DNA of 5,714 nucleotides from Bacteroidales bacterium H10 (GTDB lineage Bacteria; Bacteroidota; Bacteroidia; Bacteroidales; Muribaculaceae): assembly GCA_001701295.1 (NCBI GenBank), contig DAAV01000024.1:19364-25077 (forward strand), written 5' to 3'. Made by a program: the position numbers and the translations under genes. A model generated the notes under the pieces. It made no database searches. It saw only the letters and a list, made by a program, of their open reading frames with translations, and had not been told where the DNA came from. This document shows, in pieces, positions 1-5,714 of the stretch (positions are counted from its first letter, which is position 1; each line of letters starts with the position of its first letter).

Positions 1-2130
1 GTGGCGGCACGTCTTGATCTGCCGGAAAAGAGTGTAGAAGCTGTAGCCTTTCTTCTCGGAGACGGCGCGACAGTACCTTTTATCAGCAGGTATCGCAAAG
101 AGAAAACCGGTTCGCTCGATGAAGTGGCCATACGCGCCATTGAATCCACGCTGAAGTCAGTCGAAGAGCTATACAACAGACGTGACTTTGTCAGAAAGGC
201 GATTGCTGACGCAGGCTGTCTGGACAGTATGCTGGAAAATCGTCTTGACAATGCCCGCTCGATCACGGAAATAGAGGATATCTACGCTCCGTTCAAGCCT
301 AAAAAACGCACACGCGGCACGATGGCCCGTGACAAGGGCCTCGAACCTCTGGCTAAAATGATCATGGCCGCCCACAGTCATGACTGTCATATTCTTGCAT
401 CACGGTTTGTGGGCAAAAAAGGAGTCGCCGATCCGGAAGAGGCTTTGTCGGGCGCAAGCGACATAATAGCCGAATGGGCGTCAGAAAACGCAAAACTCCG
501 GAATATGACACGAAACGTCTACCAGAAAACATCACGTCTCGTATGCACTCCGGCCAAAAACAAAGATCAGGAACTGGCCTCATCGCCTTTCGCCCAATAT
601 GCCGATTTCACACAAAGATCCCGCCGGATCTCATCACATCAATATCTCGCGTTGCGCCGCGCCGAACATGAAGGTCTTCTGAAAGTAAAATATGAACTCG
701 ACAGCACCGGACCTTCTCTTGAAGAGACACTGGCTGATGCGTTCATGCCGCGTAACGCAGGCGGAGAATGTGCGACACTGATAGCCGGCGCCGTGGCCGA
801 TGCCACAAAACGGCTTATAAAACCTTCCATCGAGACCGAAATCTCCATGCATCTGAAAGAAGAAGCCGACCGGGTGGCCATAGATATATTTTCAGAGAAT
901 CTGCGTCAGCTTCTACTTGCCTCGCCTCTCAAAGGCAGGAGAATACTCGCAATCGATCCGGGATTCAGGACCGGGTGCAAGGTAGTGGCTCTTGACGAAC
1001 AGGGAACGCTGCTCGACGACGCGGTGATATATCCCACAATGCCTAAAAATGATACGGAAGGAGCAAAAAGAATTCTGCAAAAACTGATATCACGCCACAG
1101 ACTTGACGCGGCAGCCATCGGCAACGGAACCGCATCACGCGAGACAGAAAAGTTCCTGCGGCAATCGGGAGTAATCGATCCGGACAGCATATTCGTAATA
1201 AGTGAAGACGGAGCGTCCGTATATTCAGCATCAGACACAGCCAGACAGGAATTTCCAGACAAGGACGTGACGGTGCGCGGAGCCGTATCAATCGGCAGAA
1301 GACTTATCGATCCGCTCGCCGAACTTGTCAAGATCGATCCGAAATCAATCGGAGTGGGACAATATCAGCATGATGTGGACCAGACTAAACTGAAAAACGC
1401 TCTTGATTATACGGTCGTGAGCTGTGTCAATGCTATCGGTGTCGATGTGAATACCGCATCGGAAAGCCTTCTCAGATACGTATCGGGAATCGGGAGTGCC
1501 CTTGCCGCGAATATAGTGGCATATCGCCGGGAAAACGGACCGTTTGCATCGCGCCGGGATCTAATGAAAGTACCACGTCTCGGAGCCAAGGCCTATGAAC
1601 AATGTGCCGGATTCCTGCGTATAAGCGAAGGAAACGAGCCTCTTGACAATACGGGCATACACCCTGAAAGCTACGGACTCGTGAATGAAATGGCAAAATC
1701 AATCGGAGCGACACCCGGCGAGCTACCAGCCAACAGCCGACTGCTTGACGCAATAGACATCCGCTCTCTTGCGGAAAAAGGCACGGGAGGCTACGAGACA
1801 ATGCGCGACATAATAGAGGAACTCCGTAAACCGGGAAGAGATCCGCGCCAGGATGATGCGGCCGATGTCTTCATACCGGCGATCGACTCATTCGAACAAC
1901 TGCAGACGGGTCAGATCCTGCCTGGTCTTGTAAGCAATATCACCGCCTTCGGGGCTTTCATCAATCTCGGCATTCATGAAAACGGACTTCTGCACATCTC
2001 CAAAATATCGAGACGACGCATCAATTCTGTCTCTGAAGTATTGCATCTCGGACAAAAAATAGAGGTCGAGGTGATAGACCTCGACCCGGCAAGAGGCCGT
2101 ATAAGCCTCGCTCTTGTCAGCAAGGGATGA
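1..2130 (+). CDS. tex: Tex family RNA-binding transcription accessory protein (N-terminus cut by window edge)
   Basis: Tex is a cytoplasmic nucleic-acid-binding protein of the Tex/Spt6 family, linked to transcription and RNA metabolism; its precise role in this group is not settled. The 709 visible residues show the family domain order. The Tex N-terminal helical region carries ATVPFISRYRKEKTG (about residues 23-37) and YAPFKPKKRTRG (95-106). A YqgF/RNase H-like domain follows, with IDPGFRTG (318-325), IGNGTASRETE (373-383) and SEDGASVYSAS (401-411). Next come GVGQYQHDV (451-459), helix-hairpin-helix motifs (about 487-545), and a C-terminal S1 domain (about 634-706) with AFGAFINLGIHENGLLHIS. 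The GTG at position 1 is probably an internal valine. Compared with E. coli Tex (from memory), alignment begins at about residue 9-10, so roughly ten residues lie upstream of the window. The protein stops just after the S1 domain and lacks the long basic, glycine-rich tail of the E. coli protein. It converges on ppx with one base between stop codons. Confidence 0.96.
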   Translation: MAARLDLPEKSVEAVAFLLGDGATVPFISRYRKEKTGSLDEVAIRAIESTLKSVEELYNRRDFVRKAIADAGCLDSMLENRLDNARSITEIEDIYAPFKPKKRTRGTMARDKGLEPLAKMIMAAHSHDCHILASRFVGKKGVADPEEALSGASDIIAEWASENAKLRNMTRNVYQKTSRLVCTPAKNKDQELASSPFAQYADFTQRSRRISSHQYLALRRAEHEGLLKVKYELDSTGPSLEETLADAFMPRNAGGECATLIAGAVADATKRLIKPSIETEISMHLKEEADRVAIDIFSENLRQLLLASPLKGRRILAIDPGFRTGCKVVALDEQGTLLDDAVIYPTMPKNDTEGAKRILQKLISRHRLDAAAIGNGTASRETEKFLRQSGVIDPDSIFVISEDGASVYSASDTARQEFPDKDVTVRGAVSIGRRLIDPLAELVKIDPKSIGVGQYQHDVDQTKLKNALDYTVVSCVNAIGVDVNTASESLLRYVSGIGSALAANIVAYRRENGPFASRRDLMKVPRLGAKAYEQCAGFLRISEGNEPLDNTGIHPESYGLVNEMAKSIGATPGELPANSRLLDAIDIRSLAEKGTGGYETMRDIIEELRKPGRDPRQDDAADVFIPAIDSFEQLQTGQILPGLVSNITAFGAFINLGIHENGLLHISKISRRRINSVSEVLHLGQKIEVEVIDLDPARGRISLALVSKG
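2054..2087 (-). terminator. Intrinsic terminator of the ppk-ppx operon, inside the 3' end of tex
   Basis: Read on the minus strand, a perfect 9-bp stem is present: GGTCGAGGT (2086-2078), loop CTATC (2077-2073), ACCTCGACC (2072-2064). A possible extra G-T pair lies at 2087/2063. It is followed by TCTA and six T residues (2059-2054). This is the classic hairpin plus T-run layout of a Rho-independent terminator, beginning about 45 bases after the ppx stop codon. It lies wholly within tex codons 685-696, part of the S1 domain. On the plus strand the same stem has no T-run after it, so it should act only on the ppk-ppx transcript. The structure is read directly from sequence; the function is inferred. 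Confidence 0.72.
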
Positions 2131-2131
2131 A

Positions 2132-3043
2132 TCACTGTTCGGTCTTATCCCTGTCGGCGAGATACAGACCGTCGATTATTCCGTCAGCTACTCCTATGGT
2201 AGGCACTATGATTCTCTCGGCACAGACAGTCGAGGCTATGTTCAGGAATATTTCCGCGGCAGGTATGATGACGTCGGCCCGGTCATCACGCATGCCGTAG
2301 CGGTCCATCCTCTGCTCGACGCTCAGTGGCTTGAGCGTATGATAAAGCCGAGAAAGCTCCGAGACGGGAAAAGAATCGGTATCCTTGTCCTTATTCTCGG
2401 CAAGCTTGTAGAGTTTGTTGATATTTCCTCCGGATCCGATTATGATGATCTGCGGAAACCTGTCGGCGAGTCCGGCCAGGAACTCATGCATTGCATCCCA
2501 TTCACGCCGCTTCACCTTTCCTGTCAGAATACGGACCGTGCCGATATTGAAAGATCTGGAGGCGACAAGACGCCCGTTGTCTATGAAATTCAATTCTGTA
2601 CTGCCTCCTCCGACATCCACATACAGATATGCTCCGGCATCGAGGCCTCCGCGTTCCAGATGATTGTTATAGACAATCCTCGCTTCCTCTTCCCCCGGAA
2701 TGATATCAATGTCGATATCGGCTTCCTTTTTTATTTTTTTCAGTATGTCCGGACCGTTGCACGCGTCGCGCATGGCCGAAGTCGACCATGCCCGCAGCCT
2801 GTCGACATCATAGATCTTCATTAGCTGCTTATAGGCCTTCATCAGTCTGACAAGATTATCGGCCTTTTTCTCCGATATCTCACCTTTGGAAAAGACATCG
2901 AAACCAAGCCGCAGCGGGACACGCAGAAGCAACAGTTTCTTAAGCATCAGTTCCGGACGGTCCGTATCGGGGTCTTCCCTCTTTATAAGCAATCTGACAG
3001 CATTGGAGCCGACATCTATGGCGGCGTATGTTCTCTCTTTCAT
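2132..3043 (-). CDS. ppx: Exopolyphosphatase / Ppx-GppA family phosphatase, short two-domain form
   Basis: This 303-residue cytoplasmic protein belongs to the ASKHA-fold Ppx/GppA family, which releases terminal phosphate from inorganic polyphosphate and/or converts pppGpp to ppGpp. Motifs in order: phosphate-1 loop AAIDVGSNAVRLLI (7-20); STSAMRDA (87-94); PGEEEARIVY (116-125), where family knowledge places the catalytic glutamate; phosphate-2 loop YVDVGGGSTEL (141-151); the GSGGNINKL nucleotide-site segment (203-211); RADVIIPAAEIF (255-266); and GVADGIIDGL (284-293). The protein ends after the second ASKHA domain, so it lacks the HD-like C-terminal domains of the roughly 500-residue E. coli Ppx and matches the roughly 300-residue short class. 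Its ATG overlaps the ppk stop codon as ATGA, with no clear Shine-Dalgarno sequence, which suggests translational coupling. Pairing with ppk favours polyphosphate as substrate, but GppA-type activity cannot be excluded from sequence. Confidence 0.94.
   Translation of the reverse strand: MKERTYAAIDVGSNAVRLLIKREDPDTDRPELMLKKLLLLRVPLRLGFDVFSKGEISEKKADNLVRLMKAYKQLMKIYDVDRLRAWSTSAMRDACNGPDILKKIKKEADIDIDIIPGEEEARIVYNNHLERGGLDAGAYLYVDVGGGSTELNFIDNGRLVASRSFNIGTVRILTGKVKRREWDAMHEFLAGLADRFPQIIIIGSGGNINKLYKLAENKDKDTDSFPVSELSRLYHTLKPLSVEQRMDRYGMRDDRADVIIPAAEIFLNIASTVCAERIIVPTIGVADGIIDGLYLADRDKTEQ
2140..2180 (+). terminator. Candidate weak terminator hairpin for tex, inside the 3' end of ppx
   Basis: Ten bases after the tex stop, CGGTCTTATC (2140-2149) can pair with GATA-C-AGACCG (2161-2171), giving 10 bp with one bulged C (2165) and an 11-base loop. 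The following bases (TCGATTATT, 2172-2180) are only moderately T-rich, so this is a poor match to a canonical Rho-independent terminator. It overlaps the last codons of ppx on the opposite strand. Tex could instead end by a factor-dependent route further downstream. The pairing is seen in the sequence; the function is a weak inference. Confidence 0.28.
3040..3043 (-). promoter_or_regulatory. ATGA stop/start overlap between ppk and ppx
   Basis: On the minus strand the ppx start codon ATG (3043-3041) overlaps the ppk stop codon TGA (3042-3040) in the four bases ATGA. No strong Shine-Dalgarno sequence sits 5-10 bases upstream; that stretch is AT-rich. Such overlaps usually mark translational coupling or re-initiation by the terminating ribosome, which would tie Ppx output to Ppk output. 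The overlap is seen directly; coupling is inferred. Confidence 0.8.
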
Positions 3044-5088
3044 ATGGTATATTCTTTATAAAGTTCTTCCTGCGAGCGAAACGTTACCGTCTCGCCGGGG
3101 ATACTGCGAATCTCATTACGGCCCGAACCGTCGACAACACGTGCCTGAACATTATCACGCAGTCCATAGCCGACAGTTCTCAGGAGATCCTTCTTCAGAT
3201 CTTCGTCAAAGACCCTTGCAATCACTTCTATCCGGCGGTCAAGATTGCGTGGCATCCAGTCCGCGGAACCGATGAACGTCTTATTCTGGCCGCGGGCACA
3301 AAAGATAAATATCCTTGAATGCTCAAGATAACGGTCGATAATTCCGGCTGCCTGTATATTCTCGCTGACACCCTCCACTCCGGTGACCAGAGAACAATTT
3401 CCGCCCACAAGCAAGTCGACGCGGACGCCGGCCTCGGACGCCTTATAGAGCCGCTTCACCATTTCCTCGTCAGTTATATGGTTTATCTTGACCTTTATCC
3501 AGGCCTCCTCTCCCTTGCGGGCAGCAGCGATCTCGTCATCGATAAGTTTATAGAATCCCTCCCGCATATTGAAAGGCGATACAAGCAGATTCTCGAATGT
3601 CTGGGGTCTGTAAGGACGTTTGATCACATCGAACACATTGCCCACTTCTCCCACGATCTTCGGATTGGCCGTCATCAGGAAATAATCTGTATATACCTTG
3701 GCATTGCCTTCATGAAAATTGCCCGTGCCCACCACCGCAATATCCCTGCCGTTGCGCAACGAGATCAAAGCGAGCTTCGAGTGGATCTTAAGTCCTTCGA
3801 CTCCAAACACGACATTCACACCGGCATCCTGCATCTTTTTGGCATAATTTATATTGCTTGACTCATCGAAGCGTGCCAGAAGCTCCACGACAGCCGTAAC
3901 CTTCTTGCCATTGCGCGCCGCACATATCAGAGCCTCCGCTATCTTGGAGTTTTTTGCAAGCCGATACAGTGTCATCTTTATACTCTTGACATTTTTGGAC
4001 ACCGCCGCTTCCTGAAGCAGGCGGATGACATAATCAAAAGTCTGATAAGGGACATGGATGAAACGGTCTTTTTCGGATATCAGCTGCATAAGCGACACCG
4101 TGCCTTTAAGATCGGCAGGCACAGCGGAAGGCCATACGGGATATTTCAGATCCTTACGACAGGAAGAAGGGAATGCCATGAAATCCTTATGATTCTGATA
4201 GCGTCCCGTAGACTGGACCGTGTCGAAATTGTCAAGCTTCAGTTTTTTCATCAGGAGGCGGAGCAACACACGAGGCATCTCCGCATCGTGAAGCACCCTC
4301 AGGGCCGCACCCTTCTTCCGGCTACGCACGGCCTTGGCAATCTTCTCCATCGGACCTCCGTGAAGATCATTGTCAATCTCTATCTCGGCGTCTTTCGTGA
4401 ATTTGAACGAATATGCCTTGAAACCGGTATATCCCATTCCCGGAAAAATCATCGGCAGAGAGAATCGGATTATGTCGTCAAGATACATCACATAATTTAT
4501 GCCGTCACGTTCAGGCAGCGTAACGAAACGTCCGCAGGTGGCAGCCGGAAGTTCAATGATGGCATAATCAGTCTTGATCGAGGGTCCCGACAGTTCCACG
4601 GCAAGATAAATATGACTGTCGCTTTCACTTGAGAATTCCTCAAGTCTTGACAGCCATACCGGAGACACAAAGCCCGAGATTCGCTGCCTGAACATGCAAC
4701 GGACATAATGTTTCTGCCCGTCATCAAGTTCCGTCTCGTTGACTATCCTTATGCCATTGCCGGCCAACACATCGGTGACATTACGCACGCATGCGGAATA
4801 TTCTCCGGCAAAACGCATGTCCATCGCCCCCAATTTATGGAAGAGTTCCGCAGCTTTTCTTCTGTCGGTCTCCATCCCTTTTCCCTTGAGTTCGGCCACG
4901 CGTGATATAGTAGCCATGCGGACACGGAAAAACTCATCGAGATTATTGCTGTATATGCCGAGAAAAGACATACGCTCCAGCAGAGGGACATCCTTGCGCC
5001 ATGCCTCCTGGAGAATGCGATGGTTGAAATACATCCAGCTCACATCACGGTCAATGTATGGATATTTTATCTGTTTTGTGTCAGACAT
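3040..5088 (-). CDS. ppk: Polyphosphate kinase 1
   Basis: Ppk1 reversibly transfers the ATP gamma-phosphate to a growing inorganic polyphosphate chain through a phosphohistidine intermediate. The protein is 682 residues, close to the 688 of E. coli Ppk. From the ATG at 5088, SNNLDEFF (47-54, N49 matching E. coli Asn45) marks the N domain and GRYQNHKDF (295-303) the end of the middle domain. LYRLAK (R376) and ARFDESSN (R406) match E. coli Arg375 and Arg405. GLKIHSK holds the phosphorylated histidine (H436, matching His435), VYTDY gives Y466 (Tyr468), and DRYLEHSR gives H590 (His592). SADWMPRN (608-615) follows. One key residue differs: in LLVGGNCSL, G562 replaces the arginine equivalent to E. 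coli Arg564. An in-frame ATG at 5115 would add nine residues (MFLTYIYLT) with no family counterpart, so the start at 5088 is preferred. No clear Shine-Dalgarno sequence precedes it. ppk is the first gene of a two-gene operon with ppx. E. coli numbering is from memory. Confidence 0.97.
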   Translation of the reverse strand: MSDTKQIKYPYIDRDVSWMYFNHRILQEAWRKDVPLLERMSFLGIYSNNLDEFFRVRMATISRVAELKGKGMETDRRKAAELFHKLGAMDMRFAGEYSACVRNVTDVLAGNGIRIVNETELDDGQKHYVRCMFRQRISGFVSPVWLSRLEEFSSESDSHIYLAVELSGPSIKTDYAIIELPAATCGRFVTLPERDGINYVMYLDDIIRFSLPMIFPGMGYTGFKAYSFKFTKDAEIEIDNDLHGGPMEKIAKAVRSRKKGAALRVLHDAEMPRVLLRLLMKKLKLDNFDTVQSTGRYQNHKDFMAFPSSCRKDLKYPVWPSAVPADLKGTVSLMQLISEKDRFIHVPYQTFDYVIRLLQEAAVSKNVKSIKMTLYRLAKNSKIAEALICAARNGKKVTAVVELLARFDESSNINYAKKMQDAGVNVVFGVEGLKIHSKLALISLRNGRDIAVVGTGNFHEGNAKVYTDYFLMTANPKIVGEVGNVFDVIKRPYRPQTFENLLVSPFNMREGFYKLIDDEIAAARKGEEAWIKVKINHITDEEMVKRLYKASEAGVRVDLLVGGNCSLVTGVEGVSENIQAAGIIDRYLEHSRIFIFCARGQNKTFIGSADWMPRNLDRRIEVIARVFDEDLKKDLLRTVGYGLRDNVQARVVDGSGRNEIRSIPGETVTFRSQEELYKEYTI

Positions 5089-5095
5089 AGTAAGA

Positions 5096-5136
5096 TAAAT
5101 ATATGTTAAAAACATTCTTTGAAGCCGACAAGTTTA
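5096..5136 (-). promoter_or_regulatory. Candidate promoter region for ppk-ppx (imprecise)
   Basis: The ppk-ppx operon must start in or near the 90-bp divergent gap at 5089-5178. On the minus strand two imperfect matches to the Bacteroidota -7 box TAnnTTTG are visible: TAAACTTG (5136-5129), which would leave a leader of about 35 bases, and TATATTTA (5103-5096), only 7 bases before the ATG. Each has one mismatch, and neither has a clean TTTG about 20 bases upstream. The region is AT-rich and otherwise unremarkable. The exact promoter cannot be fixed by eye. Confidence 0.3.
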
Positions 5137-5142
5137 TACGGA

Positions 5143-5174
5143 TTTGTTTTTTTGTGAATGAAACACTAATTTTG
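5143..5174 (+). promoter_or_regulatory. Bacteroidota-type promoter for the permease gene
   Basis: TTTG at 5143-5146 (-33 element) and TAATTTTG at 5167-5174 (perfect TAnnTTTG -7 element) are separated by 20 bases, fitting the known Bacteroidota housekeeping promoter layout. The -7 box ends only four bases before the permease ATG at 5179, so transcription would start at or very near the start codon. A second TTTG at 5151-5154 is too close to serve as the -33 element. The motif match is seen; promoter activity is inferred. Confidence 0.55.
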
Positions 5175-5178
5175 TGTC

Positions 5179-5714
5179 ATGAATTTCAGTTTGTTCATAG
5201 CCAGAAGACTCTCGCTCTCGACCGACGGCCGCAAAAGTTCGCCCGCCATACGGGTGTCGGTCACAGCCGTAGCCCTCTCCGTAGCCGTAATGCTCGCCTC
5301 GATCGCGGTGGTCATAGGCTTCAAACGCGAGATAAGGGAGAAAGTAATCGGATTCAACTCGCATATAACGCTATACAGCCAGCCCGCAGGAAGCGAGGAT
5401 GACAATCTCATCACTCTTACTCCCTCTCTCAGAAACCTTCTGGATGAAGAGCCTTATATCGAATCATACAGTCTCGAGGCCTCCATACCAGCCATACTGA
5501 AGACTTCATCGGATTTCAAAGGCGTCTACCTGCGGAGTCTGAACGGCAGACATACAGAAGAGTTCATACGCGGGAATATGGAGGAAGGGACTATTCCCGA
5601 TTTCAGCAATGCCGAATCGAAAAACGACATTGTCATCTCGCGGATAGCCGCCAGTCAATTAGGACTTAAAACAGGCGACCGGATCGACACGTATTTCATC
5701 ACTGACGAAGTACT
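5179..5714 (+). CDS. ABC transporter permease, LolC/LolE/FtsX (MacB-type) family, 5' part only
   Basis: An open frame of 178 codons runs without a stop to the window edge. The protein starts MNFSLFIARRLSL, the usual short cytoplasmic start of LolC/LolE-type inner-membrane permeases. One hydrophobic segment follows (about residues 24-47), then GFKREIREKVIGFNSHI (47-63), the family's conserved stretch after the first membrane helix. The rest is the start of the large periplasmic MacB-like domain. ISRIAASQLGLKTGDRID (153-170) resembles the family segment before the small beta domain. Family members of about 400 residues have four membrane helices, so more than half is missing here. LolCDE moves lipoproteins from the inner membrane toward the outer membrane, but related permeases have other cargo. 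No ATPase partner is visible, so the substrate cannot be assigned. The ATG lies just before the first helix and directly after a promoter-like element, with no room for a Shine-Dalgarno sequence within a leader. Confidence 0.88.
   Translation, partial: MNFSLFIARRLSLSTDGRKSSPAIRVSVTAVALSVAVMLASIAVVIGFKREIREKVIGFNSHITLYSQPAGSEDDNLITLTPSLRNLLDEEPYIESYSLEASIPAILKTSSDFKGVYLRSLNGRHTEEFIRGNMEEGTIPDFSNAESKNDIVISRIAASQLGLKTGDRIDTYFITDEV

Noticed and set aside
1..3. GTG at position 1 as the true start of tex
   Set aside because: Family comparison shows about ten residues missing before this point, so it is more likely an internal valine with the start outside the window.
906..1331. Minus-strand open frame of 141 codons antisense to tex
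   Set aside because: Ser/Leu-rich shadow of the YqgF-domain codons with no supporting signal.
2702..2740. GATATC...GATATC inverted repeat followed by T-rich bases on the plus strand, as a tex terminator
   Set aside because: It is about 570 bases beyond the tex stop, the stem is only 6 bp of mostly AT pairs, and the bases are explained by the Lys-rich and Asp-Ile repeat codons of ppx.
2114..2824. Plus-strand open frame of 236 codons antisense to ppx
   Set aside because: It lies opposite a strongly recognisable Ppx/GppA gene, shows no family motif or domain, and overlaps the tex end; it is a shadow frame.
4054..4632. Plus-strand open frame of 192 codons antisense to ppk
   Set aside because: It sits inside the ppk coding region, has a composition rich in His/Arg typical of antisense frames, and has no recognisable motif or promoter.
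5089..5115. Nine-residue N-terminal extension of Ppk from the ATG at 5115
   Set aside because: The added MFLTYIYLT has no counterpart in the family, and the ATG at 5088 gives the expected distance to the conserved DVSW and SNNLDEFF motifs.
5134..5414. Minus-strand open frames of 76 and 82 codons opposite the permease start
   Set aside because: They overlap the permease coding frame, which has clear family features, and the divergent promoter; no independent support.

Overview
The window looks like ordinary chromosome from a member of the Bacteroidota, most likely order Bacteroidales. The evidence is protein character (a Tex, Ppk1, short Ppx/GppA and LolC/E-type permease set), start codons without clear Shine-Dalgarno sequences, and a promoter of the Bacteroidota TTTG / TAnnTTTG type in the only real intergenic gap. 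A gut lineage such as Muribaculaceae is possible, but that is a guess. Base composition and codon use look even across the window. I see no mobile elements, tRNA or rRNA genes, CRISPR arrays or signs of transfer.

Layout. Positions 1-2130 (+) carry a Tex-family RNA-binding protein, cut at its N-terminus by the window edge. One base after its stop codon, the convergent gene ppx (3043-2132, -) ends. It encodes a two-domain exopolyphosphatase/guanosine pentaphosphate phosphatase. Upstream of ppx on the same strand, overlapping it by 4 bp (ATGA), is ppk (5088-3040, -), polyphosphate kinase 1. A 90-bp divergent intergenic region (5089-5178) separates ppk from the start of an ABC-transporter permease of the LolC/LolE/FtsX type (5179 to the right edge, +), of which only the first 178 codons are present.

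How the genes work together. ppk and ppx form a tight two-gene operon that makes and breaks down inorganic polyphosphate. Their stop/start overlap suggests translational coupling. tex and the permease have no visible functional link to polyphosphate and are neighbours only.

What stands out. The tex and ppx stop codons are separated by one base, and a strong intrinsic-terminator-like hairpin with a T-run on the minus strand lies inside the last codons of tex. The ppk-ppx transcript therefore appears to end inside the opposing gene. A weaker hairpin for tex lies inside the end of ppx. Ppk keeps both catalytic histidines but has glycine where E. coli Ppk has the ATP-contacting Arg564. The permease promoter sits so close to its ATG that the transcript may be leaderless. 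I found no undescribed multi-gene system; these are local observations in a housekeeping region.
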